The notes beneath the pieces are model-generated. The model was not told where the DNA came from, did no database searches, and worked only from the letters and a program-made list of their open reading frames with translations. DNA of 64,000 nt from an uncultured Acidimicrobiales bacterium (GTDB lineage Bacteria; Actinomycetota; Acidimicrobiia; Acidimicrobiales; SHLQ01). Position 1 is the stretch's first letter. The number at the start of each line of letters is the position of its first letter. Positions 8,184 to 16,439 of this stretch are shown piece by piece. The stretch spans positions 62,001 through 126,000 of the forward strand of contig CALHYX010000028.1 in assembly GCA_938041035.1 (NCBI GenBank), given 5' to 3'. Both the position numbers and the translations under genes were made by a program.

Positions 8184-9098
8184 ATGGACCTACGACAGTT
8201 GCGGGCGCTGATAGCGGTCGCCGAAACCCACAGCTTCTCCGCCGCGGCGCGCAGTCTGCACACGGTGCAATCGAACATTTCGACCCACGTGGCCCGACTC
8301 GAACGCGAGCTGGAGGCCGAACTGTTCGACCGCCGCTCCGGCGAGCTCACGCCCGAAGGCGAGGCCGTCGTGGAGCGGGGCCGGCGAATCCTCGGCGAAC
8401 TCGACGCCATCGATGCCGACGTGGCCGCCATGCGCGACGACGTTCGCGGCGTCGTGCGCGCCGGCATCATCGGCACCACCGCCCGGTGGCTGCTCCCCTA
8501 TGTGCTCGACGCCCTCAAGGACGACTACCCGAACGTGCACCTCGTCGTCGTCGACGCCACCACCGCTTCGTTGGCGCCGCGCCTGGTCGCCGGCGACATC
8601 GACGTCGCCGTCATCCAGCTGCCGCTCGACAACCCCGACATCGACACGGGACCCCTCTTCGAGGAGGAGCGCCTGCTGGTGTGCCCACCCGGACACCCGC
8701 TGTCGGGCACCGAGGTCATCACGCTCGACGAGCTGGCCAACCACCCCATCTTGATGGCACCCCCGGGTAACAGTTTCCGCGATGCCATCGATGCCGAAGC
8801 GGCCGACGCGGGTATCGAACTCCAGGCCCAGGCCGAGATCGACGGCATGCGCCTGCTCGCCTCGATGGCGTTCCAGGGATTCGGTGCCGCCCTCGTACCC
8901 GCGAGCGCCACCCCGGGCTGGTTCGCCGGCGAACACCATCGCGTCCGGGTCGAGGGGCTCTCGCGCCGCCAGGTCGGGTTGGCCCTCCCCCGCCGGACCA
9001 CGCCGTCGGCGCCCACCCGGATCTTTGAGACCGTGCTGCATGAAGTTCTGACCACCCGCGTGCCCGATCAGCCCGGGCTCACCCTGACCCTCAGCTGA
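8184..9098 (+). CDS. LysR-family transcriptional regulator
   Basis: The 304-residue protein starts with the LysR winged helix-turn-helix (MDLRQLRALIAVAETHS, FSAAARSLHTVQSNIS, RLERELEAELFDR) and continues with the two-lobed substrate-binding effector domain from about residue 90. The effector is unknown. The ATG at 8184 lies eight bases behind CATCAT, and upstream bases 8139-8163 hold an imperfect ATATC/GATAT inverted repeat that could be its own binding site. The gene converges with purine nucleoside phosphorylase and their ends overlap by 8 bp. LysR targets are usually divergent; here that would be the HAD/acyltransferase gene, but the hairpin between them weakens the case. Confidence 0.88.
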   Translation: MDLRQLRALIAVAETHSFSAAARSLHTVQSNISTHVARLERELEAELFDRRSGELTPEGEAVVERGRRILGELDAIDADVAAMRDDVRGVVRAGIIGTTARWLLPYVLDALKDDYPNVHLVVVDATTASLAPRLVAGDIDVAVIQLPLDNPDIDTGPLFEEERLLVCPPGHPLSGTEVITLDELANHPILMAPPGNSFRDAIDAEAADAGIELQAQAEIDGMRLLASMAFQGFGAALVPASATPGWFAGEHHRVRVEGLSRRQVGLALPRRTTPSAPTRIFETVLHEVLTTRVPDQPGLTLTLS

Positions 9099-9798
9099 TC
9101 GCGACCGCGAGCGCTACTCGCATCATGTCGGCGAACGATGTCGCCCGTTCGTCCGGGGTCAGCTGCTCGGTGGTAAGCAGATGGTCGCTCACGGTGAGCA
9201 GTGCGAGGGCGCTGATGCCCTCGGCGGCCGCGACGCCGTACAGTCCCGCCACCTCCATCTCAACCGCGAGCACCCCGTGGTCGGCGAGCACGCCCATGAG
9301 GCCGGTGTCGCCGGAATAGAACGAGTCCGAGGTGAAGACCGGCCCGACCCGAAGGTCGACGTCGAGGTCCGCCGCCGCCCGGTCGGCGGTCTTCAACAAC
9401 TCGAAATCGGCGACGGCGGCCAGATCGTGGCCCCCCACCCGATGCCGATTCACCGATGAGTCGGTACCCGCGGCACTACACGCGATCACCTGACGCATCG
9501 GCACGTCCTCGCGCAAGGCGCCACACGAGCCCACGCGGATCAGCCGTGTACACCCGTAGAACCGGGCGAGCTCGGTGGCGTAGATGTTCATCGACGGCAT
9601 CCCCATCCCGTGGGCCATCACCGAAACCGGCACGCCCTGGTAACGACCGGTGAACCCCTCGACCGCCCGAACCGACGTGATCAACTCCGCATCGTCCAAA
9701 AAGGTCTCGGCGATGTAGCGGGCGCGCTTGGGGTCGCCGGGCATGAGCACCGCCGGAGCGAACGCTCCGTCGGGGGCGGCGATATGAGGCGTGGGCAC
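9091..9798 (-). CDS. deoD: Purine nucleoside phosphorylase, DeoD type
   Basis: DeoD-type enzymes split purine (deoxy)ribonucleosides with phosphate into base and (deoxy)ribose 1-phosphate in purine salvage. At 235 residues it has the family length of the hexameric enzyme. Visible motifs are MPGDPKRA (phosphate site), RIRVGSCGAL, the nucleoside-binding EMEVAGLYGVAA, and SDHLL carrying the catalytic aspartate. The start is a GTG at 9798 with GGGAG five bases upstream, so unlike several neighbours this message has a leader. Its end overlaps that of the LysR gene by 8 bp. guaB elsewhere in the window also serves purine metabolism but is not linked. Confidence 0.93.
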   Translation of the reverse strand: MPTPHIAAPDGAFAPAVLMPGDPKRARYIAETFLDDAELITSVRAVEGFTGRYQGVPVSVMAHGMGMPSMNIYATELARFYGCTRLIRVGSCGALREDVPMRQVIACSAAGTDSSVNRHRVGGHDLAAVADFELLKTADRAAADLDVDLRVGPVFTSDSFYSGDTGLMGVLADHGVLAVEMEVAGLYGVAAAEGISALALLTVSDHLLTTEQLTPDERATSFADMMRVALAVAIS

Positions 9799-9842
9799 GA
9801 GAACTCCCTGGAGGAAATCGACCGGTGGTGCGGGTGCGACAG

Positions 9843-9848
9843 TAGCCT
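9843..9848 (+). promoter_or_regulatory. TAGCCT -10 box, leaderless-type
   Basis: The box ends 7 nt before the ATG at 9856 of the carboxyltransferase gene. Confidence 0.5.
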
Positions 9849-9855
9849 GTCGACG

Positions 9856-11250
9856 ATGCCCGAGGCTGAGTCGATCCGTTCCCCATCGGTGCGAATTCGC
9901 GCGTGCGTGCCGGGCCCGGTGACCGCCTCGGTCCAGACCACCGTCAACCGCACGAGCGTCGACGGAGCCAGTCGCCCGCGCTCCATCGTCGAAGCCACCA
10001 TCGATGCCACCAAGAACCGCGGATCGCTCTCCCGGGCCGACGGCGACACGCTGGCCGAGGCCGCCCGACTCGCACGGGAGCGAAAGCTGCCCTTCGTGCT
10101 CTCGGTGGCCTCGAGCGGCGCCGATGTCGACGAGGGCGTCGATGCGCTACACGGCTGGGGCCAGGCGGCTCGAGCCATCGTGGCCTGTTCCGGCGTGGTG
10201 CCGATCATCTTCGTGGTGACCGGCCCAACGACCGCCGGGCCGGCCCTTCTGCTCGGCCTCGCCGACCTGGTCGTGTTCACCGAGTCGGCGTACGCCTTCG
10301 TGAGCGGTCCGCAAATGGTGGCGAACTTCACGGGGGTCGCAGTCACCGCCGAATCCCTCGGCGGCGCCGCGTCGCACCGCAACTCCGGGCTCGCCAGTCT
10401 CGTCGTCGCCGACGAGGTCGAAGCCGACGAGGTCGTCGCCGACCTGTTGACCTTCCTGCCGGACCACGCCGACCAGCTGCCGCCGCAGTACCAGTCGGTC
10501 GACCTCGCCGACCGCCTCACCCCGGAGCTGTCGACCGTCTTGCCGGTGGCGTCGACGGGCAGCTACGACGTGCGCACCGTCGCGGACGCGATCGTGGACA
10601 CCGACTCATTACTCGAACTCCGCAGCGGCTTTGCGGCCAACCTGGTCACCGCGCTGGCCCTGGTCGACGGCCGTCCCGTGGGCGTCGTGGCGAACCAGCC
10701 CCAAACCGTCGCCGGCACCCTCGACATCGCGGCATCCCAGAAGGGAGCCCGATTCGTCGCCATGTGCGACGCCTTCAGCCTCCCGCTGCTCACGCTGGTG
10801 GACACCTCCGGGTTCTACCCGGGCAAAGATCTCGAATGGCGGGGCATGATCCGCTACGGCGCCCAACTCGCCTTCGCCTACGCCCGCGCCACGGTGCCGC
10901 GCGTGCAGGTGACCCTGCGGAAGTCCTACGGCGGGGCCTACATCGTCATGGACTCCAAGAACATGGGCAACGACATCGCTCTGGCCTGGCCGTCGGCGGA
11001 GATCGCGGTCATGGGAGCCAAGGGAGCCGTCGAGATTCTGCACCGGCGGGCTTCGCCCGACGAACGAGCAGAACTCGAACGCGACTACGAGGCCCGTCTG
11101 CTCAACCCCTACGCCGCCGCCGAGCGCGGATCGGTCGACGCGGTCATCGACCCGGCCGACACCCGACGCGAGGTGGTCGCCGCTTTCGCGATGCTGTCCT
11201 CCAAACGCGAGAAGCTGGCGGGCCGTCGACACGACAACACCCCCCTGTAA
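9856..11250 (+). CDS. Acyl-CoA carboxyltransferase-like protein
   Basis: The protein has 464 residues from the ATG at 9856, a start supported by the TAGCCT box 7 nt upstream. It has the duplicated crotonase-like fold of the beta subunit of biotin-dependent acyl-CoA carboxylases. The N-half carries VVPIIFVVTGPTTAGPA and the C-half the strong family words DTSGFYPGKDLE, GMIRYGAQLAFAYA, RKSYGGAYIVM and AEIAVMGAKGAVEI. It would move carboxyl from carboxybiotin to an acyl-CoA such as propionyl- or acetyl-CoA. It is shorter than typical PccB/AccD (about 510-540 residues), mainly at its N-terminus, and no biotin carboxylase or carrier gene is nearby. A partner must be encoded elsewhere, or the activity has diverged. 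Confidence 0.82.
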   Translation: MPEAESIRSPSVRIRACVPGPVTASVQTTVNRTSVDGASRPRSIVEATIDATKNRGSLSRADGDTLAEAARLARERKLPFVLSVASSGADVDEGVDALHGWGQAARAIVACSGVVPIIFVVTGPTTAGPALLLGLADLVVFTESAYAFVSGPQMVANFTGVAVTAESLGGAASHRNSGLASLVVADEVEADEVVADLLTFLPDHADQLPPQYQSVDLADRLTPELSTVLPVASTGSYDVRTVADAIVDTDSLLELRSGFAANLVTALALVDGRPVGVVANQPQTVAGTLDIAASQKGARFVAMCDAFSLPLLTLVDTSGFYPGKDLEWRGMIRYGAQLAFAYARATVPRVQVTLRKSYGGAYIVMDSKNMGNDIALAWPSAEIAVMGAKGAVEILHRRASPDERAELERDYEARLLNPYAAAERGSVDAVIDPADTRREVVAAFAMLSSKREKLAGRRHDNTPL

Positions 11251-11263
11251 CCGGGGCAACACT

Positions 11264-11277
11264 CGGGATTCGTCCCG
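11264..11277. terminator. Short hairpin with TTCG loop
   Basis: A CGGGA stem with TCCCG and a TTCG tetraloop lies 14 nt behind the carboxyltransferase stop. It is short and has no T-run. The rest of 11278-11412 holds no gene; CTACC/GGTAG (11300-11313) is a second small hairpin. Confidence 0.35.
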
Positions 11278-11424
11278 GCTCTCAACGGTGTACGACGCGC
11301 TACCGCCGGGTAGTGTCGGGGTATACGTGATCGCAGGGGACGCACCAGTTCCCGCGGGGGCTCATCGTTGAGCACGTGAATCGTCAACCAGCTCGCTACA
11401 GCGCGAGCACGCAGAAGGACCAGA

Positions 11425-12693
11425 GTGGCCGACAGCATCACCATCACCGACAACCGCAGCGGCGAATCCCTGGAGATACCGCTCACCAACGGCGGCGTCG
11501 ACGCCGCCGAGTGGCGCAAACTGCTCCCCGGCATGTGGTTCCACGACCCGGGTCTGGCCACCACGTCGAACGCCGAGAGCGCCATCACCTACCTCGATGG
11601 CGCCAACGGTGTCCTGCGCCACCGCGGTTACCCGATCGAGCAGCTCGCGGCGCAGTCGACGTTCCTCGAGGTGGCGTACCTCCTGGTCCACGGCGAACTC
11701 CCGACCGCCGAGCAGCACGACGAGTGGGTGCACACGATCACCCACCACACCTACATCCATGAGAACTTCCGCAAGCGCTTCTTCGAAGGGTTCCACTTCA
11801 ACGCCCATCCAATGGGGATGCTGACATCGTCGGTCGCCGGGTTGTCCACCTTTTACCCCGAGGCCAAAGACATCGAAGACCCCGAGGCCCGACACGCCCA
11901 GATCACCCGGCTCATCGCCAAGATGCCGACGCTCGCCGCCGGCGCCTACCGGTACAGCAAGGGCATGCCCTTCGTGTACCCGGACAACGACCTGGACTAC
12001 ACGTCGAACTTCTTGTCGATGATGTGGAAGGTCGCTGAACCGCGCTATGAAGCCGACGAGGTGCTGAAAGAGGCGCTCAACACGCTCTTCATCCTTCACG
12101 CCGACCACGAGCAGAACTGCTCCACCACCGCGGCCCGCACCGTCGGCAGCGCCCACGCCGATCCGTACTCCGCGATCTCGGCCGGTTGCGCCGCGCTCTA
12201 CGGGCCTCGGCACGGAGGCGCCAACGAAGCCGTGCTCAACATGCTCGACGAAATCGGCAGCTATGACCGCATCGATGACTTCATCGAAGGCGTCAAGGCG
12301 GGTGAACAGCGGCTCATGGGCTTCGGTCACCGGGTGTACAAGAGCTACGACCCCCGGGCCGCGATCATCAAGGACACCGCCCACAAAGTGTTCGAGGTGA
12401 CCGGCAAGAACCCCCGGCTCGATATGGCACTCAAGCTCGAAGAGGTGGCGCTGAGCGACGAGTACTTCGTGAGCCGCAGCCTCTACCCGAACGTCGATTT
12501 CTACTCCGGGTTGATCTATCAGTCGATGGGCTTCCCGACGTCGATGTTCACGGTGTTGTTCGCCATCGGCCGCACCGCGGGCTGGCTGGCCCACTGGCAG
12601 GAGATGCTCGAACAGAACTCGCGCATCACCCGGCCTCGCCAGCTCTACGTCGGCCCCGACGAGCGCGACTACGTCGCCATCGGCGACCGCTAG
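11425..12693 (+). CDS. gltA: Citrate synthase
   Basis: Citrate synthase condenses acetyl-CoA and oxaloacetate to citrate at the entry of the TCA cycle. The 422-residue chain has the catalytic triad in the family spacing: His263 in GPRHGGANE, His302 in GFGHRVYKSYDPR and Asp358 in YPNVDFYSG. Its length and N-terminal beta domain (SITITDNRSGESLEIPL) fit the hexameric type II enzymes of bacteria. The start is a GTG at 11425 with AGAAGGA five to eleven bases upstream. It stands alone between a carboxyltransferase and a quinone oxidoreductase on the other strand; aconitase, its pathway successor, lies 7 kb to the left. Confidence 0.96.
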   Translation: MADSITITDNRSGESLEIPLTNGGVDAAEWRKLLPGMWFHDPGLATTSNAESAITYLDGANGVLRHRGYPIEQLAAQSTFLEVAYLLVHGELPTAEQHDEWVHTITHHTYIHENFRKRFFEGFHFNAHPMGMLTSSVAGLSTFYPEAKDIEDPEARHAQITRLIAKMPTLAAGAYRYSKGMPFVYPDNDLDYTSNFLSMMWKVAEPRYEADEVLKEALNTLFILHADHEQNCSTTAARTVGSAHADPYSAISAGCAALYGPRHGGANEAVLNMLDEIGSYDRIDDFIEGVKAGEQRLMGFGHRVYKSYDPRAAIIKDTAHKVFEVTGKNPRLDMALKLEEVALSDEYFVSRSLYPNVDFYSGLIYQSMGFPTSMFTVLFAIGRTAGWLAHWQEMLEQNSRITRPRQLYVGPDERDYVAIGDR

Positions 12694-12768
12694 GTGTGGT
12701 GTCCGGGGACGTAGTGGCCGCCGACCGGTAGCGGACCCCCGTCGGCCCGGTCGCTCGGAGGCGCGCGG

Positions 12769-13743
12769 TCAGACCGACAGAACGATCTTGCCGATGTTGG
12801 CGTTGCTGGCCATGTACTCGTGACCGGCGGCGATGTCGGCGAGCGGTATCCGTCGATCGATCACCGGAGCCAGGGTGGCGTCGTCGAACCAGGGCAGGAC
12901 CTCGCGCCCAAACCGTTGCGTGAGCGCGACTTTCTCCTCGATCGGGCGGGCCCGCAGCACCGTGCCGATGATCGATGCTCGTAGCGGCAGCAGCCGAGAC
13001 ACGTTTATCTGGGCCTGCGCCTCGCCCATCACCCCGACCTGGATCACCCGGCCCTTCACCGCGAGGCAGCGCAGGTTCCGGTCGACGTAGTCGCCGCCGA
13101 TCACGTCGAGAATCGCGTTCACGCCGGCCCCGCCGGTCGCCTCGCGCACCGCCTCCACGTAATCCTCGTCGGTGTAGTCGACCGCCAGGTCGGCACCGAG
13201 CGCCCGACAGCGATCGACCTTGCCCGACGAAGCGGTCACCAGGACTCGGGCCCCGTAGGCCTTGGCCAGCTGGATGGCGGCCGTGCCAACCCCGGATGCT
13301 CCGGCGTGGACGAGAACGGTCGAACCCGGGCCCATGCCGCCCTGGAGCACGAGGGCATCCCAGGCCGTCATGAACACCTCCGGGATCGCGCCGGCGTCGT
13401 CGATCCCGATCGACTCCGGGATGGGCACCACCTGGCGATGATGGGTCGTGAGCAGCTCCGCGTGCGCTCCGCCGGCGACGATGCCCATGACCCGGTCGCC
13501 GACGTCAAGGCCGTGCACCCGGGGGCCGGCGCCTTCGACCACACCCGCAAACTCGAGGCCGGGCACCTCAAACTCAACCTCGGGGCCGGGGTACAGGCCC
13601 ATGCGCTGCAGGAGGTCCGCCCGGTTGAGCGCCGTGCTCACCACGCGCACCAACACCTCCTCGGGGCCCGGGGTGGGATCGGGAATCTCCCGCACCGTGA
13701 GAACCTCGGGTCCGCCGTTGCCCTCGAGTACTACCGCCTGCAT
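12769..13743 (-). CDS. Zinc-free NAD(P)H:quinone oxidoreductase, PIG3 type
   Basis: The 324-residue protein belongs to the medium-chain dehydrogenase/reductase superfamily. The N-terminal GroES-like domain carries ALNRADLLQRMGLYP, typical of the PIG3/quinone oxidoreductase group, and lacks the zinc ligands of alcohol dehydrogenases. The Rossmann part has VHAGASGVGTAAIQLAKAYGA for NADPH. Such enzymes reduce quinones or other alpha,beta-unsaturated carbonyls. I start at the ATG at 13743, which has GGGAG five bases upstream, rather than four codons earlier. A TAGGTT box at 13773-13778 can serve as promoter with a short leader. It is divergent from an alpha/beta hydrolase, 68 bp apart. Confidence 0.9.
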   Translation of the reverse strand: MQAVVLEGNGGPEVLTVREIPDPTPGPEEVLVRVVSTALNRADLLQRMGLYPGPEVEFEVPGLEFAGVVEGAGPRVHGLDVGDRVMGIVAGGAHAELLTTHHRQVVPIPESIGIDDAGAIPEVFMTAWDALVLQGGMGPGSTVLVHAGASGVGTAAIQLAKAYGARVLVTASSGKVDRCRALGADLAVDYTDEDYVEAVREATGGAGVNAILDVIGGDYVDRNLRCLAVKGRVIQVGVMGEAQAQINVSRLLPLRASIIGTVLRARPIEEKVALTQRFGREVLPWFDDATLAPVIDRRIPLADIAAGHEYMASNANIGKIVLSV

Positions 13744-13772
13744 CTCGGCTCCCATTCGTCGGTGATGGCGTC

Positions 13773-13778
13773 AACCTA
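13773..13778 (-). promoter_or_regulatory. TAGGTT -10 box of the quinone oxidoreductase gene
   Basis: It lies 29 nt before the ATG at 13743, leaving a leader of about 20 nt that includes the GGGAG ribosome binding site. It is back to back with the plus-strand box at 13799. Confidence 0.45.
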
Positions 13779-13798
13779 GCGGCGCCCATGACGCCGGG

Positions 13799-13804
13799 TA
13801 GTGT
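13799..13804 (+). promoter_or_regulatory. TAGTGT -10 box, leaderless-type
   Basis: The box ends 7 nt before the ATG at 13812 of the alpha/beta hydrolase gene. Confidence 0.55.
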
Positions 13805-13811
13805 TCGGCCC

Positions 13812-14501
13812 ATGACGACGAGCGAAACCACCGATGGCCCCGAAGTAGATCTGGCCATCGACGAATACGGCAGCGGCCCCAGCCTGGTCTTCACCCACGG
13901 GTGGGTCGACGATCGCCGTGTCTGGGCGGGCACGGTCGACGCCCTCGCGGCGCGCCATCACTGCGTGACCTGGGACCTGCGGGGTCACGGCGAGTCCGGC
14001 ACACCGCCCCCGGGCAATTACACCCGCGACCATGCCCTCAGCGATCTCTCCCGGGTACTCGAGCGGGCCGATCGGCCCGCTGTGCTCGTCGGACACTCTC
14101 TCGGCGGTTACCTCGCGCTCGCCCATACGCTGCGCCACCCCGACGACGTGCGGGCGCTGGTGCTCGTCGCCGCCGGCCCCGGGTTCCGCAATCCCGAGGC
14201 CCGCGAGCAGTGGAACGACTCGGTCACCGCGTCCGCGGCGAAGCTCGGTGTGCCCGAGGGCTCCGAGGAGATCTCCAAACACGTCGACTCCTGGGTGATG
14301 GACGACCTCGATGCGATCGACGTACCGGTACTCGTCGTGCTCGGCGAGCGGGACAAACGCTTTGCCGCCGCCGCCGGCGTGTTCGAGAAGCGGTTGGACG
14401 TACGAGCGAGCCACGTCATCGCCGATGCCGGCCACAACGTGCACCGCAATCAGCCCGCTGCGGTCGCCGCCGCGATCGCCTCGTTTCTCGACGAGCTCTA
14501 A
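13812..14501 (+). CDS. Alpha/beta-fold hydrolase
   Basis: A 229-residue cytoplasmic hydrolase of the alpha/beta superfamily. The nucleophile elbow GHSLGG places the catalytic serine at residue 96. The oxyanion region reads FTHGWVDDRRVW, the acid is probably the Asp in VLGERDKRF, and the histidine lies in DAGHNVHRNQP. The DLRGHGES motif is shared with esterases, haloperoxidase-like and carbon-carbon hydrolases. Substrate cannot be told. The start at 13812 is chosen because a TAGTGT box lies 7 nt upstream; an earlier in-frame ATG at 13788 would overlap the promoter. It converges with the RTX protein gene. Confidence 0.88.
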   Translation: MTTSETTDGPEVDLAIDEYGSGPSLVFTHGWVDDRRVWAGTVDALAARHHCVTWDLRGHGESGTPPPGNYTRDHALSDLSRVLERADRPAVLVGHSLGGYLALAHTLRHPDDVRALVLVAAGPGFRNPEAREQWNDSVTASAAKLGVPEGSEEISKHVDSWVMDDLDAIDVPVLVVLGERDKRFAAAAGVFEKRLDVRASHVIADAGHNVHRNQPAAVAAAIASFLDEL

Positions 14502-14537
14502 CGACACCGAAGCGGCTGGTCGACCCAAAACGCGATG

Positions 14538-14563
14538 AGCGGGTGCACCGTGGTGCACCCGCT
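14538..14563. terminator. Hairpin between convergent genes
   Basis: An 11-bp perfect stem (14538-14548 with 14553-14563) with a CGTG loop, extendable outward over one mismatch by GAT/ATC, lies between the hydrolase and the RTX gene. Bases 14564-14646 hold only a small GTCTG/CAGAC palindrome. Confidence 0.65.
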
Positions 14564-14646
14564 GATCTCCCCCTTCGCTGCCGACCACAGGTCGGCTGCG
14601 CGTGTTGTTGTTGGCGCCGTCTGGTCAGACAGCCGCCGGTGCTTCG

Positions 14647-15876
14647 TTAGGGCGCCAGCGCAAAGAAGGCGAGGAAGCCGTAGGTGCCGGGCGGCACGAG
14701 AGCCGCACACGCCGACAGCTGGTCGCCGGCCTGAGGCGGAAGCACCGTGACGGTGGTACCACCGTTGCCGACCGGGGTATCGCCACCGAGGCACAGGTCG
14801 TTGCCCGGGCCGCCGTAGACGACGTCGTCGCCCAGGCCACCCCGGAGGTAGTCGTTGTCGAGGCCACCGGCCAGGAAGTCGTTGCCACCGTTGCCGTCGA
14901 GACCGTCACGGCCGGGGCCGCCAAAGAGCTCGTCGTCGCCTTCGGAACCGAAGAGGGCATCGTCGCCCGCCCCACCGTCGGCTCGGCCGGTGCCGAAGAA
15001 GAAGTCGTTACCCGCACCGAGGTTCACCCGGTTGGCGCCCACACCGTCGACGACCTCATCGTCGCCGTCACCGCCGGTGATGATGTCCTCGCCGGAGTCG
15101 ACGAAGTAGATGGTCGAGATGCGATCAGCGCCGGGGCCGCCTTCGAGGCGATCGTCACCGAAGCTACCTTCGAGGTAGTCATCGCCGGCACCACCGAGGA
15201 CGATGTCCTGGGTATCGAAGTTGCCGAGACCGACCGGGTTGACCGGGTTGTTGTCCGTCGGGATTCGACCCGGCTTGATCTGACCGTACAGCTCGTCGTC
15301 GCCGCGGGCGCCGATCACGCGATCGTCGCCGTCTTCACCTTCGATGAAGTCGTCGCCGTTGCCGCCGTGCAGGGTGTCGTCACCCGGGCCACCGCGCAGG
15401 ATGTCGGGCTCGGAACCGCCGCGGATCCGGTCGTTGCCGGCCCCACCCAAGATCGTGTCGCCGGCGATGCCGCCGGTGATGACGTCGTCGCCGTCGCCGC
15501 CGTTGATGAGGTCCTTGCCGCGGGTGCCCGCCAGGTTGTCGTTGCCGTCGCCACCGACCAGTTTGTCCTCGCCGAGGCCGCCGGTGACGATGTCGTCGCC
15601 AGGACCGGCGAACACGGTGTCGTCGCCGGGACCGGCGCAGATCACGTCGTCGCCGGCCAGGGTGCGGATGTCGTCGTTGCCGTCGAATCCAATGACGACG
15701 TCGACACCTGGGGTACCGATGATCACGTCATCACCCGGCGTGCCGAGGATGGTGGCGGGGAGCCCTTTGCACAGCTCGCCCTGCGCGGTCGCAGGGCCGG
15801 AGACCCCGACCACCAGACCGGCAACCATGCCCATCGACATCGTTCCTACGACTACTGCTCTACGTGCTGATTTCAT
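14647..15876 (-). CDS. Secreted RTX-type calcium-binding repeat protein
   Basis: The 409-residue protein has a Sec signal peptide (basic MKSARR, hydrophobic core, likely cut after ATAQG). Most of the rest is made of nonapeptide repeats of the G-G-x-G-x-D-x-hydrophobic type that bind calcium in parallel beta-rolls. They run from about residue 35 to 385, with one longer insertion that contains IKPGRIPTDNN. No protease, lipase or toxin domain is attached. The last 40 residues contain one cysteine and a hydrophobic end. I prefer the ATG at 15876, with AGGA seven bases upstream, over a TTG seven codons earlier. RTX proteins usually leave Gram-negative cells by type I secretion without a signal peptide, so a Sec signal here is notable. 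Confidence 0.85.
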   Translation of the reverse strand: MKSARRAVVVGTMSMGMVAGLVVGVSGPATAQGELCKGLPATILGTPGDDVIIGTPGVDVVIGFDGNDDIRTLAGDDVICAGPGDDTVFAGPGDDIVTGGLGEDKLVGGDGNDNLAGTRGKDLINGGDGDDVITGGIAGDTILGGAGNDRIRGGSEPDILRGGPGDDTLHGGNGDDFIEGEDGDDRVIGARGDDELYGQIKPGRIPTDNNPVNPVGLGNFDTQDIVLGGAGDDYLEGSFGDDRLEGGPGADRISTIYFVDSGEDIITGGDGDDEVVDGVGANRVNLGAGNDFFFGTGRADGGAGDDALFGSEGDDELFGGPGRDGLDGNGGNDFLAGGLDNDYLRGGLGDDVVYGGPGNDLCLGGDTPVGNGGTTVTVLPPQAGDQLSACAALVPPGTYGFLAFFALAP

Positions 15877-16002
15877 TCCTGATCCTGTGCCCTTCAACTA
15901 CATACGCCGACAACCGGGTCCCCCCAGTATGGAACAAAAGCCACTCTTAGCGAAATAGGCCTTCCTGATTATCACCCAGAGTGAGTTACTCCAGGCTTGT
16001 GG

Positions 16003-16078
16003 GTTCATGAGCTGTGTTCTTCATGAGCTGGGTGTTCATGAGCTGGGTGTTCATGAGCTGTGTGTTCATGAGCTATGT
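16003..16078 (-). repeat. 15-bp tandem repeat encoding a His-rich tail
   Basis: About five imperfect copies of a 15-bp unit around TCATGAGCTGGGTGT lie at the 3' end of the chorismate mutase gene. Each adds an AHEHP/T-like pentapeptide without changing the frame. Copy number could vary by slippage. Confidence 0.85.
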
Positions 16079-16370
16079 GCTCGTGGTGGCGAATGACCTG
16101 TTCGAAGATGAACCGTTGGAACTTCTCCGAAATCGCCGGATCGAGCTCGGCGTCGGTCGCCATCTGGCGCAGTCGAGCGAGTTGATCCTGCTCCCGCTTG
16201 GGGTCGGCCGCCGGCATGCCGGTGCGAGCCTTGTGCTCGCCGACCGCCCGCGTGATCTTGAACCGCTCGGCGAGCAACCGCACCAGCGCCGCATCGATGT
16301 TGTCGATGCTGGCGCGAAAACTCCGCAGAGTCTCGTCGGTACCGTCGCTCGTCCCGTCATCGCTCGCCAT
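16005..16370 (-). CDS. Chorismate mutase (AroQ type) with repeated His-rich tail
   Basis: Chorismate mutase turns chorismate into prephenate for phenylalanine and tyrosine synthesis. The 121-residue protein has the all-helical AroQ fold: FRASIDNIDAALVRLLAER, then FKITRAVGEHKA with the active-site Arg/Lys pair, and the acidic and glutamine-bearing third helix (FQRFIFEQVIRHH). This matches small actinobacterial CM_2 proteins. After residue 96 the chain ends in HEHIAHEHTAHEHPAHEHP-like repeats encoded by a 15-bp tandem repeat. The tail is not part of the enzyme and could bind Ni, Zn or Cu (inference). The ATG at 16370 has GGAAGGGG upstream and a TAGCGT box at 16391-16396. Confidence 0.88.
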   Translation of the reverse strand: MASDDGTSDGTDETLRSFRASIDNIDAALVRLLAERFKITRAVGEHKARTGMPAADPKREQDQLARLRQMATDAELDPAISEKFQRFIFEQVIRHHEHIAHEHTAHEHPAHEHPAHEEHSS

Positions 16371-16439
16371 GAACGCCCCTTCCCCCGGTCACGCTAGCGC
16401 GACCGGGCTGAGCGATCGGGGAAGAGCCGGGAGAGCGGC

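Noticed and set aside
9903..11330. A 475-codon frame overlapping the carboxyltransferase in another frame
   Set aside because: Arg/Pro/His-rich shadow; the carboxyltransferase frame has family motifs and a promoter box.
14602..15870. A 422-codon plus-strand frame opposite the RTX protein
   Set aside because: It only reads the nonapeptide repeats backwards as V/A/T-rich sequence; the minus frame has signal peptide and calcium motifs.
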